NCBI GenBank assembly: GCA_963772445.1
Contig: CAVYXK010000019.1
Span: 496,001 to 560,000, forward strand
Direction of reading: 5' to 3'
Origin: CAVYXK01 sp963772445
Lineage (GTDB): Bacteria > Pseudomonadota > Alphaproteobacteria > Acetobacterales > Acetobacteraceae
Length of the DNA: 64,000 bases
Shown here in pieces: positions 1-8,894 of this stretch. Each line of letters opens with the position of its first letter. Position 1 is the first letter of the stretch. The notes below the pieces were generated by a model. It was not told the DNA's origin. It did no database searches and was given only the letters and a program-made list of their open reading frames with translations. Made by a program: the position numbers and the translations under genes.

Positions 1-413
1 CCGTACTTGTGGACCACTTCCATTTCCGACAGCGCCACCGTCGAGTGGAACTCGCCGAACAAGGCGACGACCTTGTTCTCGGTGATCAGGCGCTCGGCGC
101 CGGTGCGGCCTTCCGCCGGCATGCCGCGGGTGTCGACGTAGAAGAACTGCACGGGACGTCCCAACAGGCCGCCCTGGGCGTTGATCTCGGTCAGCGCCAG
201 TTCGGCGGCGTATTTCATGTTGGTGCCCTCGGCGTAGCCGCCGGGCGGCGACAGCGGCCCGACCCAGCCGATATTGATCGGTTCGCCGGCGGCACGGGCG
301 CGGCGGCCGATCAGCGGCAGCGCGGCGGCGCCTCCCGCGGCGGCCAGAACCTTGCGCCGGCCGAGGCCGGCCGGGGTGATGATCGCATTGGCTTTGTTCT
401 TATGCGTGGGCAT
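1..413 (-). CDS. Branched-chain amino-acid type ABC transporter substrate-binding protein (N-terminal part, runs off the window)
   Basis: The reverse strand reads an open frame from an ATG at 413 to the window edge, about 137 codons. It begins with a twin-arginine style leader (LGRRKVLAAAGGAAALPL, then RARA), followed by INIGWVGPLSPPGGYAEG and then EINAQGGLLGRPVQFFYVD. This is the typical start of a Peripla_BP_6 (LivJ/UrtA-like) periplasmic binding protein. A GAGGAG ribosome binding site lies about 7 bases before the ATG. Such proteins capture amino acids, amides or urea for a LivHMGF permease. It points away from the livG/livF pieces at 1392-2374, which is unusual for one operon and fits the rearrangement between them. 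The ligand cannot be told from this part. Confidence 0.85.
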   Translation of the reverse strand, partial: MPTHKNKANAIITPAGLGRRKVLAAAGGAAALPLIGRRARAAGEPINIGWVGPLSPPGGYAEGTNMKYAAELALTEINAQGGLLGRPVQFFYVDTRGMPAEGRTGAERLITENKVVALFGEFHSTVALSEMEVVHKY

Positions 414-585
414 CGGCAGCTCCTCTCTGTTGGGCTGGTCAACTGCTCTCGTTGCCGGGATCGCGCCAGCTCGGCGGGTCGCCCGGGACGGTGCATTCAG
501 CGGGAATGTCCCGTCCTTTGTTGAAACTCGCCTGACGGCCATCGCCCGTGAGTACCCTATGCAGCCACAGCATCTGGCGCAAGAG

Positions 586-1380
586 TCACTGGCAGCAAGG
601 CCGGTTCGGGTGGCCGTCCGGCGCGCCGCTTTGCTCTTCTCGTAAGCTGCCGCCAGTACCCTCGCGCTGCTCCGCTACCGCCGCGAACACGGCGTGCTCG
701 TCGACCTGCCGCCGACCTTCCGCATGCAGCCGCCGGCTGGCCCCGCGATGTTCCCAGAGGGTGATGGCCGGTCGGCTGAAGTCCGCATATGGCACCCGGA
801 CATCCCCACCCGACGGGAGTTCGACGAAGACCGCGCTTAGATCTCGTGGGTCGTATTTGACCCGGAGCTTGTCCGTGGTGCCTACGAGGTGAGCCAGCGC
901 GCCATCCTGGTACTGGATGCCGAACAGCCGGACGCCACCCCGGCGCGCCAGGCGCTCTTCGAACGGCAGGAAGTCCCGCAAGAGGCGATCCGGCTCGGGA
1001 GGGTGGCGCTGCTCGATCCCGACCAAACCCTCCGCCCATGCTGCCACCGGTGGCCGCTCCAGCGTCGTATGCACCTCGTTGTGGTAGGGCCCCAGCACCT
1101 CGAGCGCGAGAATGCGTTCGAACTCCCGGAAGGTCAGCACCGCGTTGGCCTCGGCCTCGTAGGCCCCCCGTGCGGCCACGCTTGAGAACGTGGTTCCCGG
1201 AAAGGCGTGCATGCGCCCCATCAACGTGCCCATGAGCCGCTCGATGTGACCGCCGAACCGCGGTGTCGCCGGCGGTCGATAGTCGAGTCGAATACCGTGC
1301 TGTTGGCACCCGCGCGTGAAGGCACGCGAGTGGAACTCCCGCCCGTTGTCGACGTGGATGCGTTCCGGGATGCCGTGCAC
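586..1380 (-). pseudogene. 5'-truncated TniA/TnsB-type (Mu-like) DDE transposase
   Basis: The frame encodes about 264 residues of the C-terminal half of a Mu/TnsB/TniA-type transposase. The second catalytic Asp region is seen as HVDNGREF, and the glutamate region as FGGHIERLMGTL. A Mu-transposase C-terminal beta-barrel-like region follows (DKLRVKYDPRDLSAVFV). Family members are about 550-700 residues and begin with a helix-turn-helix region and the first catalytic Asp, both missing here. The 5' break at about 1380-1390 abuts the truncated livG remnant, so this is a deletion or recombination junction. No TniB/TnsC ATPase gene follows. The GTG at 1380 is only the first possible start in what is left. 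It is almost certainly non-functional. Confidence 0.75.
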
Positions 1381-1391
1381 TGGCCACGCGG

Positions 1392-1604
1392 GTGAACCCC
1401 TATCTGCGCGACGAGATCATCCGGCTGGTGCAGGCGTTGCACGCCGAAGGCCGGACATTCGTCATCGTCGATCACGACCTGGAGGCAATTCAACGGCTGG
1501 TGCAGCGGCTGGTGGTGATGTCGCGAGGCGAAAAGATCGCCGACGGAACGGTGGATGCGGTGCGCGACGACGCCGAGGTGATCCGCGCCTATTCGGGGGT
1601 GTAA
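1392..1604 (+). pseudogene. livG: LivG-type ABC ATPase, C-terminal remnant
   Basis: The 70 codons read VNPYLRDEIIRLV, then FVIVDHDLEAIQRL and end in VIRAYSGV. This is the standard end of a LivG ATPase, covering the stretch just after Walker B, the switch histidine and the C-terminal tail. The Walker A, signature and Walker B parts are missing because the sequence breaks at about 1390 against the transposase remnant. The stop overlaps the start of the next gene (TAATG), which preserves the usual livG-livF coupling. It cannot act as an ATPase alone. The GTG at 1392 is the native Val codon of the GVNP motif, not a true start. Confidence 0.8.
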
Positions 1605-2374
1605 TGGACGCGGCGGCGCCCGTGCTGTCCGCGCGCAACCTGGTGGCCGGCCATCTGCCGGGCATCCACATCCTGAACGGCGTCTCGGTCGATGTCCTGC
1701 CCGGCGAGGTGCGCTGCGTGCTGGGTCCCAACGGCACCGGCAAATCGACGCTGCTGAAAGTGCTGTTCGGCTTCCTCCCACCACTTTCGGGCGAGATCAC
1801 CGCCGAGCGGCGGAAGCTGAACGGCACCGGCCCGCACGAGATGGGGCGCCACGGGATCGTCTATCTGCCGCAACGGCCGAGCGTGTTCCCGTTCCTGCCG
1901 GTGGAAGTGAACCTGCGGCTTGGCACCTGGACGTTCCGGCGCGACCGGGCTCGCGTGCGTGCTGCGATCGAGCGTGCCTATGAGCAGTTTCCGATTCTGC
2001 GCGAGCGGCGCCGGCAGTCGGCCGGCACGCTGTCCGGCGGTCAGCAGCGGCAGTTGGAGATCGCCCGCGCCTTGCTGACCGACCCGACGATCTTCCTGAT
2101 CGACGAGCCCACCGCCAGCATCGAGCCGCGGATTGCAGCGCAGATATATGGGCCGATCGAAGGCTCGGCGCGCGCCGGTAAAGCAGTGCTGCTGGTGGAT
2201 CAGAACATCAAGGGCGCGCTGGGCATCGCCGACCATGTCTATGTCATGCGCACCGGCACATTGTTCGCCGAGGGGCCACGGGCGGATTTCACCGATGACG
2301 TGGAGACGCTGGTGAGCCGCTGGCTCTATACGCGCGATCCCTCCGGGTCGGGATCTCTGTCAGCCGTACCTTGA
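1604..2374 (+). CDS. livF: LivF-type branched-chain amino-acid ABC transporter ATP-binding protein
   Basis: This encodes a 256-residue ABC ATPase. It shows Walker A GPNGTGKST (Gly in place of the more usual Ala), the Q-loop region YLPQRPSVFP, signature LSGGQQRQLEIARAL, Walker B IFLIDEPTA and an H-loop position occupied by Gln (LLVDQNIKGAL). The last feature is characteristic of LivF. Length and order match LivF subunits, which energise LivHM uptake of branched-chain amino acids or related ligands. Its ATG at 1604 overlaps the livG stop. With livG truncated and no permease genes in the window, the transporter is probably broken here, although livF itself is intact. Confidence 0.85.
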   Translation: MDAAAPVLSARNLVAGHLPGIHILNGVSVDVLPGEVRCVLGPNGTGKSTLLKVLFGFLPPLSGEITAERRKLNGTGPHEMGRHGIVYLPQRPSVFPFLPVEVNLRLGTWTFRRDRARVRAAIERAYEQFPILRERRRQSAGTLSGGQQRQLEIARALLTDPTIFLIDEPTASIEPRIAAQIYGPIEGSARAGKAVLLVDQNIKGALGIADHVYVMRTGTLFAEGPRADFTDDVETLVSRWLYTRDPSGSGSLSAVP

Positions 2375-2415
2375 TCTGCCGGGCGGCCCTTCATCATGCG
2401 CGCACGTCGCGTAGT

Positions 2416-2919
2416 TCAGGCCCATCCGACGCAATAGGGTTCCGGGCGCAGGTCTTCGGGCGAACCCGCGCGATCGGGGGACGGGAAGCGGGTCTTGAAG
2501 GTGAAGGCGTGCGGCGTCGGCCCATCGCGGTCGAGGCAAGCGAGCCGCGCGAGCCCCTCGGCGACCGTCGGACGCGTGCCCGAAGGCACCCACCAGAGCA
2601 CCATGTAGGCGCCCACTGGCCGCGCGAACCACGCGCGCCGCTCTGCCATCACCAGTCGGTGGGCCGTCTTGTAGACAAAGTCGAACAGCGCCCCTGCGCT
2701 CTCCCACACGCTCATATTGACGATGAAGTTGGGATCGTCGGTTGGCTTGATGTCGGTCGCGTTGCCTGATTCGGTTTGCAGGCGCCAGACGAAGCCCGCG
2801 CTCGCGTCGGCAAGCGCGTTGATGTCATCGAGCCGGGTGACGAATGCTTCCATGCGCGGATCGTCGAGCGGATAAAGCGTGGCGCCCACGTTCATCTGCG
2901 CGATATGCCATCCGTTCAT
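2416..2919 (-). CDS. DUF3291 domain protein
   Basis: This encodes 167 residues starting MNGWHIAQMNVG, with FIVNMSVWESAGALFDFVYKT in the middle and LVMAERRAWF and MVLWWVPSG following. This is the pattern of DUF3291, a family of small dimeric alpha/beta-barrel-like proteins of unknown role. The start at 2919 was chosen because GGAGGG lies about 7 bases upstream. The frame stays open further upstream but runs into the end of the insertion element at 3008. The gene is convergent with livF. No function beyond the family assignment can be given. Confidence 0.75.
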   Translation of the reverse strand: MNGWHIAQMNVGATLYPLDDPRMEAFVTRLDDINALADASAGFVWRLQTESGNATDIKPTDDPNFIVNMSVWESAGALFDFVYKTAHRLVMAERRAWFARPVGAYMVLWWVPSGTRPTVAEGLARLACLDRDGPTPHAFTFKTRFPSPDRAGSPEDLRPEPYCVGWA

Positions 2920-3007
2920 CGCTAAGCCCTCCGCGAGATCCGAGACACCAGTATCAGCGGTCCGACCGGATTGGGAACGGGTCCGACGGGTTTGGACCCA
3001 GGTTGGG

Positions 3008-4499
3008 TGTCGATAGCTAATTATGTTGTCCGGTTTATGTAGCACATCAGTTGTCCGCTTGTTTCCGGTCTGTTCGCAAGAGCAGGGACAGAACGGCTGG
3101 CGACGGGGCACGGTACGCCCCCACTGTCTTCTTCAAACCATGAATCAATTTCCTTCTTTTGCTGATGCGCCTGTGGAGTTGTGGGCAACGCTCTTCCGTT
3201 GTCCACAAATCCACAGGCGAGCCGGACCCAAGCGAGATCATGCCGCCGCGTCCAACGCCGCCATCCGCAGCGCCCCCTGCGCGTCATAGCGTCCCAGGCA
3301 GCGCGGGCCGTGGAACACCGCGTGGCTCCCGTCGTGATATTGCCGCACCTTCACCCGTGCCTTCACGAAATGAGCACGCAGCGGCGAGGGTGGAATTTGC
3401 AGCTTCATCCGTCGCCACGAAACCGTGTTGTCGCGGTCCACCTGGCGCTCCTCCTGGATACACAGAATTTCCCGCAGATCGACACCAGCAACTGCGACGA
3501 AAGCCGATCCCTCCTGCTCCGCCTTCACCGCAAACTGGGCGTGATGCGCCGGCAGGTAGCAATCCCGAATGAACCGGTTGGCCTCCGCAACCGTCGTGAT
3601 CCCAGCCAGCGCCAGCTCCTTGATCAGGCGGTCCTGTAACGTCTGAAACAGCCGCTCCGAACGACCACGGGCCTGCGGTGAGTAGGCCGCAATGTGCTCC
3701 ACGCCCAAATGCGCCAGCGCCCGCCCAACCTGCGTCAGCCGCTTCCGGTCAACCGGGCCGCCAGCCTCGGGCGTCACGAAGTAGTGGCTGCCCCGATCCG
3801 TATACAGGCTCAGTGCCAGGCCATGCGCGCCAAACACCTCCAGCAGAGCCTGGAACGTCGATTCCGTGCCTTCCTCCGCTACCAAAAACGCCGAGTAGAT
3901 CACGTTCGTCGCGTCGTCCATCGTCACGATCAGGTCCAGCGCCTCCCGCCCCGCCAGCCATTCATGGCGCGACCCGTCCTGATGAAGCATCATCCCAGGC
4001 AACGGCCGTCGCGGCCGCTTGCGCCGGTGTGCGCCGCGCCGCGGGGCGCGCTCCAGAAGCCCCTTCGATTGCAGGTACACCTTCGTCCACGTGTAGCCCC
4101 AGCGGAAACCGTGGCGGCGCACCAGGTGCTCGTGAAAGTGCTTCGCCGTGAACCCGCTGTAACGCGTACGATACAGCCGCTCGACCTCCTCCTCCCGATC
4201 GACCGGAACCCGCTTCCCGGACGCCCGGCCAAGCCGCCGGTCCAGCAGACCGGCCTCGCCGGCTTCTTCGTAGCGCTGTTGCCAACGACGGAATGTCCGC
4301 TCGCTGATCCCAAGCAGCTCCGCCGCTTTGCACTGGTTGAGTTCGCTCAATTCATACCCGTCCAGCACGCTCCGGAACTTGATCACTCGCACACCCTGAA
4401 GGGCTTCCGACCGGCGCATTCAGGGCTCCTCCAAAGGAGCCCATCATCACCGGACAGATCGTGTGCTACCTAAACCGGACATATCGTGTGCTACCGACA
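3008..4499. mobile_element. IS1202/ISNCY-like insertion sequence, 1492 bp, with 17-bp target duplication
   Basis: The left end reads TGTCGATAGC and, 9 bases further in, TGTCCGGTTTATGTAGCACA. The right end read inward gives TGTCGGTAGC and then TGTCCGGTTTAGGTAGCACA, so the ends form an imperfect two-block inverted repeat. The element is flanked by an exact 17-base direct repeat TTTGGACCCAGGTTGGG at 2991-3007 and 4500-4516. Long target duplications are a known mark of IS1202-group elements. It carries one transposase gene on the reverse strand. Both ends, the repeat and the reading frame are intact, so the insertion looks recent. It sits about 85 bp before a tRNA-Leu gene. Confidence 0.88.
3238..4419 (-). 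CDS. ISNCY/IS1202-group DDE transposase
   Basis: This encodes 393 residues. The N-terminal helix-turn-helix spans roughly residues 25-60 (ELNQCKAAELLGISERTFRRW). The DDE core shows MMLHQDGSRHEWL, LIVTMDDATNVIYSAF, LYTDRGSHYF and then AYSPQARGRSERLFQTLQDR, supplying the catalytic Asp, Asp and Glu. A C-terminal beta-strand domain follows, ending ALRMAALDAAA. Length and motif order match the ISNCY (IS1202-like) transposases. The frame is intact and fills most of the element. Confidence 0.88.
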   Translation of the reverse strand: MRRSEALQGVRVIKFRSVLDGYELSELNQCKAAELLGISERTFRRWQQRYEEAGEAGLLDRRLGRASGKRVPVDREEEVERLYRTRYSGFTAKHFHEHLVRRHGFRWGYTWTKVYLQSKGLLERAPRRGAHRRKRPRRPLPGMMLHQDGSRHEWLAGREALDLIVTMDDATNVIYSAFLVAEEGTESTFQALLEVFGAHGLALSLYTDRGSHYFVTPEAGGPVDRKRLTQVGRALAHLGVEHIAAYSPQARGRSERLFQTLQDRLIKELALAGITTVAEANRFIRDCYLPAHHAQFAVKAEQEGSAFVAVAGVDLREILCIQEERQVDRDNTVSWRRMKLQIPPSPLRAHFVKARVKVRQYHDGSHAVFHGPRCLGRYDAQGALRMAALDAAA

Positions 4500-4584
4500 T
4501 TTGGACCCAGGTTGGGCTGACGCGACGCGGGCGGCGGGCTATAATGCTTCTGCCCCTTTCCCTTCTGGGGGTGCGCCCCTCTGA

Positions 4585-4667
4585 GCGCGAGTGGCGAAAT
4601 GGTAACCGCAGGGGTCTCAAAAACCCCCGGAGGCAACTCCTTGCCGGTTCGAGTCCGGCCTCGCGCA
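4585..4667 (+). tRNA. tRNA-Leu (CAA anticodon)
   Basis: The 83-nt sequence folds as a class II tRNA. The acceptor arm GCGCGAG pairs fully with CTCGCGC. The anticodon stem GGGGT/ACCCC encloses the loop CTCAAAA with anticodon CAA. The long variable arm is CGGAGGCAACTCCTTG and the T arm CCGGTTCGAGTCCGGC. The discriminator base is A, as expected for leucine. No CCA tail is encoded. The D arm is a little unusual (GCGAAATGGTAACCGC). Confidence 0.9.
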
Positions 4668-4743
4668 GACCTGCACCAGCCGGTGTCCCACGTGATGCGC
4701 AGGATGCCGCTGCCGGCATCCTGCGTGCACCCGGTGTCACTGC

Positions 4744-5830
4744 TTAGTGGTTAATTGTCGTGGAGAAGGACCGGCCATCTACGTCCGTCAGCCGCACATA
4801 TCTGGCGCCGGCTACAGTACCGGATTCAGGGACCGGCAGTGTCAAAGTGGCGGCGGCTCCCATTTTGGCTTGGATCCCAAACGGGCCCGGCGCGAACTTG
4901 TTGTAGGCATAGTCGTTCGCGAAGTCAGCCTTCGGCAGTTTGGACAGCAGGGCTGCATTCCAATGCGCGATAGACTGCTTGTCGCTGTTCAGCAGGTCGG
5001 CCGCGACCACATGCACCGGCGCCTCCGGCGTGCCGGCATCGAGATACACGTGGAAGCGCACGCCGCCGTCGGGCAGAAGTACCGCCTGGCTCAGTGTCAG
5101 GTGATGCTTGGTCGGGCTGACCGGTCCGCTGTGGAAAGGCGTCAGTACCTGAGCCGCGATAGTAGTTGTAGGTGCCGACGTTGAAGGCCACGACGAACGC
5201 GAGCACGACGAAGGCCAGCTTCCCGAAGCCACCATCCGTCTGAGGCAGCGGCAGGCTGCCCGACATCCAGCGGAACCACTGTCTTTCCGCCAGGGCTGGA
5301 TTGCGCCGAAGCAGGACGTTGTCGAGCGAATAGGCGCCGCTGCCGCCCAGCAGTAGGCTCGCACCCATCGCCAGATTACAAGCCGCCATCGTCCACTCGT
5401 CGATGCAGGTGGCGCCCTGCCAGCCGAACATCGCCATCAGCAGCACCGAGAAGCCCACGGAGAACAGCGCCGCAAGGCGAGTCAGCAGCCCGGCGATGAG
5501 CATCGCTCCGACGATAAGCTCGGCGGCGCTGAACAGAATGACACCGGCATAAAGCAGGTAGAAATGCGCCAACAAGAAGCTGATCAGATGATCCGTGCCG
5601 AACAAGGCCCCCGGCATCGCTGTTTGGAACTTGTTTGCCATCCAACTCGCCGCGTTTGGGTCCAGCTTGGAGGGTGCGTAGATGAAGCGGCGTGAGCCGC
5701 CACCCCAATAAATGAAACCCTGGACGAAGCGGACCGAGAGCAACGAGATGGCGGCAATGCGCCAACTGCGTTGCGCCTCGGTGGTGGCTGGCGCATACTC
5801 ACTGATGCGCGTGAATGTGGTTGCAGACAT
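4744..5830 (-). pseudogene. doxDA: Thiosulfate:quinone oxidoreductase DoxDA fusion, frameshifted
   Basis: Frame one (from ATG 5830) encodes a DoxD membrane domain. SVRFVQGFIYWGGGSRRFIY is followed by hydrophobic segments LAHFYLLYAGVILFSAAELIVG and LAFVVLAFVVAFNVG. At about 5165-5180 the reading moves by one base into a frame that continues with LTPFHSGPVSPTKHHLTLSQ and ends GARYVRLTDVDGRSFSTTI, which is the DoxA domain. Skipping one base after YYRG restores a single DoxDA protein, as in other bacteria where the two subunits are fused. DoxDA oxidises thiosulfate to tetrathionate and reduces quinone at the membrane. The one-base shift may be an assembly error. The two upstream genes on this strand form its operon. 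Confidence 0.78.
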
Positions 5831-5861
5831 GTCTGTCTCCTATGCGACGAAGTCACGCGAT

Positions 5862-6865
5862 TCAGTCGGTTGGCGCCTTGCCGGTGCAGGGCTTGAACCC
5901 ATAGTGCTCGAATATCGACAGAGCCCGCGGGGAGTGGATGAAGGACAGCCACAGCCTCGCCGCCTCTGGATGTGCCGCGCCCTTCACGACTGCCCCGGCG
6001 TAGATGGCGGTTGTGTTCTGGCTGGGGGGAATGTCGACATCGGCAATCGGATGTCCCGCCTGCTCCTGGAAGATCGCTTCGGATTGCCAGGTGACGCCCG
6101 CCTCGGCACGCCCCTGCATCAGGAAAAGTGGTGTCTGACGATGGTGGATATGAGTTCAGGATAGTGCTGCCGTCGGCCACCTTGGTTTTGTAGACCTCGT
6201 CGGCGAGAGCTTGGCCGCCGGCCTTCTTCAGTGACGCCTCGATCTGCCGCACAATTCCCTCGAATTCGGGGTTAGGCATGGCGAGACGGATATCGGGTTT
6301 TCCGAGATCGGCCAGGTCGGTCACGTGGCCGGGGTTGCCCTTCGGCACCATGATCGTGAGCGTATTGGTGGCGTACGGCACGGCGGGACCGGTGAGCAGT
6401 CCTTGGCCGATCAGCGCATCGACCTTCTTGAGGCCGGCCAAGTAAGCGTCCGGCTTCGCCGTCCAGGTCATATTCCCCGAGGTGATCGTGCCGCCCGCTT
6501 CCATCTGCTTGACGAGCAGCCCCGGCGGAATTGTCTCCCAATAGATATGACCCTTGTAGGCCGGATGTTCCTTCTCGAACTCCGCCACGAGCGGCGCCAT
6601 CGCGAAGAAATAGTTACCGCCGACGTAGAGAATCGAGCTTCGGATCGGTGATGTCGCCGTGGAAATCGGCCAGATCATCGACCTGAGGAACCGTGAACTC
6701 GAAGCCGCGGTCAGTGGCATCGTTGTTCGTCCCGTGCTGCCAGGGTGGAAACACGTCCGCCTGGGGAGCAGGCTGTGCGAAGGCTGGCCTCGACAGGATC
6801 GGCATCAAACAGGCGGCAGCCATCAGAGCCCTGCGGAAGGATCGCGTGCGCATAGTGTTGCTCAT
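5862..6865 (-). pseudogene. Periplasmic substrate-binding protein (ModA/PBP-like), two frameshifts
   Basis: Three frames together make one protein of about 330 residues. The first has a Sec signal (FRRALMAAACLMPILSRPAFA) and WQHGTNNDATDRGFEF. The second has ILYVGGNYFFAMAPLVAEFE and WETIPPGLLVKQMEAGG. The third has IHHRQTPLFLM, then GRAEAGVTWQSEAIFQEQ and ends in CTGKAPTD. Breaks fall near 6625-6640 and 6130-6165. The fold is that of a type II periplasmic binding protein related to molybdate/sulfate binders. Its ATG overlaps the stop of the DsrE-like gene (ATGA), and doxDA follows, so it belongs to the sulfur cluster. No permease or ATPase genes are adjacent. The ligand is unknown. Confidence 0.7.
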
Positions 6866-7644
6866 TTCGCGTAGTGAAAGTCAGCTTGCTGAAGCTCGGG
6901 GATCGTCGCGACAATCCCGGGAGTGAGCACGACACCGTCAACGAGATGGTTGGTAAACTCGGCAGCGACTACCCCATGCGAGAGCCGATCGGGGTTCACG
7001 CCATTGGCCAGCAGCTTTCCCGTCATTTCCCAAATCGCATTGTGGCAGGCCAGGAACACGACGCCACGACTCTGCAGCGCCGGGATGGTGTTGCCGGCAG
7101 GCCCAAACACGCTCTTCGGGTCCTCGAAATCGGAAAGCTCCGACGGCACAGCCTTCGGGACGATAATCGTGTTCGTCTTGAAGTCGCCGCCTGCCATCTC
7201 GGCGAGTTTGTATTTGTCCCACATAGCCTGGTTGAACAGTGCCAGATGAGCGGAGCCGTGCGTGGCCGATACCGCCAGGAAGTCGCGGTGCCCGAAGGAG
7301 AACACCTGCGCATTGACTGAATTGCGCATGAGATTCATCCAGGGGCTTGCGATGTCCGTGTTGTCCCAGACTTGTTTGGGAGCGCCGCGGTAGGCAATCA
7401 CTTCCTTCAGCGCAGCGTCGTCCCAGAAGTCCGGATGATCGAGGATCATCGGCACGGTCTTGAAGTCTCGCCGGCGTGGAGCTTTACGCAGACGTTCCAT
7501 GAGTTCAGACAACGCATTCGCGCCCGGCGGGATCACGTTGCTGGCGGCTTCGGCGCGAGTTGAGCCTGCCGCCAGGGCGGCTACGCCGAGAGCTACGGAG
7601 CTGAAGCCGAGCAGCGCGTTACGCCGGCCAGTATCAACAGGCAT
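6862..7644 (-). CDS. Tat-exported DsrE-like periplasmic protein
   Basis: This encodes 260 residues from the ATG at 7644, which has AAAGGAG 7 bases upstream. The twin-arginine leader is TGRRNALLGFSSVALGVAALAAG, ending near TRAEA. The mature part contains FSFGHRDFLAVSATHGSAHL and, near residue 200, VVFLACHNAIWEMTGKLLANG with a single conserved Cys. That is followed by GVVLTPGIVATIPELQQADF. The Cys-containing block resembles DsrE/DsrF-like sulfur-carrier folds. Placed first in an operon with a binding protein and doxDA, it probably handles a sulfur compound in the periplasm. The exact reaction is unknown. Confidence 0.65.
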   Translation of the reverse strand: MPVDTGRRNALLGFSSVALGVAALAAGSTRAEAASNVIPPGANALSELMERLRKAPRRRDFKTVPMILDHPDFWDDAALKEVIAYRGAPKQVWDNTDIASPWMNLMRNSVNAQVFSFGHRDFLAVSATHGSAHLALFNQAMWDKYKLAEMAGGDFKTNTIIVPKAVPSELSDFEDPKSVFGPAGNTIPALQSRGVVFLACHNAIWEMTGKLLANGVNPDRLSHGVVAAEFTNHLVDGVVLTPGIVATIPELQQADFHYAK

Positions 7645-7918
7645 TCCATTCTCCTTTGGATACGAGAAGGGTCTCGCGAACGATCGCGTGTTTCGCGGCG
7701 GCGCCATCTCGGTGTCGTTCCTGACGGCCAAGTGGCGTCGGGGGCCGTCGGTGCAAGCGGAATGGATCGATTGATTTGATCTGGAAAAGCGATGGGTGCA
7801 GGTCTGTGGCGACCTCTATCGTATCAGCAACGATTAACGCCAACTCACCTGCCCGAAGACGAACAAATATCCGTGACGTCGCCCGCTCCTGGTGGTATCG
7901 TGCAGAGCACAACTCATC

Positions 7919-8830
7919 ATGCCGAGCATGACTCTGGAGCAGCTACGGGTCTTCGTGGCGGTCGCGGAGCGGCAGCATGTCACGCGCGCCGCCGCGGCGC
8001 TTAACCTGGCGCAGTCGGCGGCCAGTGCGGCCATCGCAACGCTGGAGGCACGGCACGGTGCGAAACTATTCCACCGTGTCGGCCGTGGCGTCGAGCTGAC
8101 CGAGGCTGGGACGCTGTTTCTCGTCGAGGCACGCGCAGTGCTGGCACGCGCCGAGGCCGCGGAATTGGTGCTGTCGGAGCTGGGCGGCCTCAAGCGCGGA
8201 ACGCTGGCCGTGCAGGCCAGCCAGACCATTGCCGGCTACTGGTTGCCACGCCATCTGGTCGCGTTCCGCCGCGCGCATCCCGGCATCGACATACGCCTGG
8301 CAATCGGCAACACGGCACAGGTCGCCACCGCGGTGCACGCAGGTGTCGCCGATATCGGTTTCATTGAGGGAGCCATCGACGATCCGGCGCTGATAATCGA
8401 GCAGGTCGCGCGCGACCAGTTGGTGATTGTCGTCGGCATCGGGCATCCCTGGTCGGCGATCGATCGCCTTGAACCGGAAAGGCTGCTCGAAACCGAGTGG
8501 GTGCTGCGCGAGCCGGGATCCGGCACACGATCAGTGTTCGAAGCGGTGCTGCAGAACTTTGGCGTATCGCCTGCGGGGTTGCAGGTTGCGATGGAACTGC
8601 CGTCCAACGAAGCGGTGCGTGCGGCGGTAGAGGCCGGGTTGGGCGCAACTGCAAACTCGGCGTCGGTCGCGGCGCCCAGCCTTGAAGCGGGACTGCTGCA
8701 TCAGGTCCAGTTCGATCTGCCGGAGCGCGATTTCCATGTAGTGCGGCATGCAGAGCGCTACCGCAGCAAGGCGGCGGATGCGCTGCTATCGATCGTTACT
8801 GCACCGTTTGCGCGATCACGGAAAGGCTAG
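7919..8830 (+). CDS. LysR-family regulator, divergent from the sulfur cluster
   Basis: This encodes about 303 residues. The N-terminal winged helix shows MTLEQLRVFVAVAERQHVTRA, then LNLAQSAASAAIATLEAR. The effector domain shows GTLAVQASQTIAGYWLPRHL and a second lobe with EWVLREPGSGTRSVFE. These features place it near the CysB/CbbR-like LysR proteins. The ATG at 7919 or the one at 7928 may be used. It lies back to back with the DsrE-like/binding-protein/doxDA operon across a 274-bp gap, so it probably controls that operon. The inducer is unknown. Confidence 0.85.
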   Translation: MPSMTLEQLRVFVAVAERQHVTRAAAALNLAQSAASAAIATLEARHGAKLFHRVGRGVELTEAGTLFLVEARAVLARAEAAELVLSELGGLKRGTLAVQASQTIAGYWLPRHLVAFRRAHPGIDIRLAIGNTAQVATAVHAGVADIGFIEGAIDDPALIIEQVARDQLVIVVGIGHPWSAIDRLEPERLLETEWVLREPGSGTRSVFEAVLQNFGVSPAGLQVAMELPSNEAVRAAVEAGLGATANSASVAAPSLEAGLLHQVQFDLPERDFHVVRHAERYRSKAADALLSIVTAPFARSRKG

Positions 8831-8894
8831 ATGACCGAGCATCACTCGGGTGCGGGGTCGATAAGAGGCGCCATCGGGAATCGCCAGCGGCCAG

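Noticed and set aside
557..1387. 276-residue reverse frame overlapping the TniA-type remnant
   Set aside because: It is an Arg/Gly/Pro-rich shadow frame of the transposase with no conserved motif.
3694..4473. 259-residue forward frame opposite the IS1202-like transposase
   Set aside because: Antisense shadow; the reverse frame has a full DDE transposase and fills the element.
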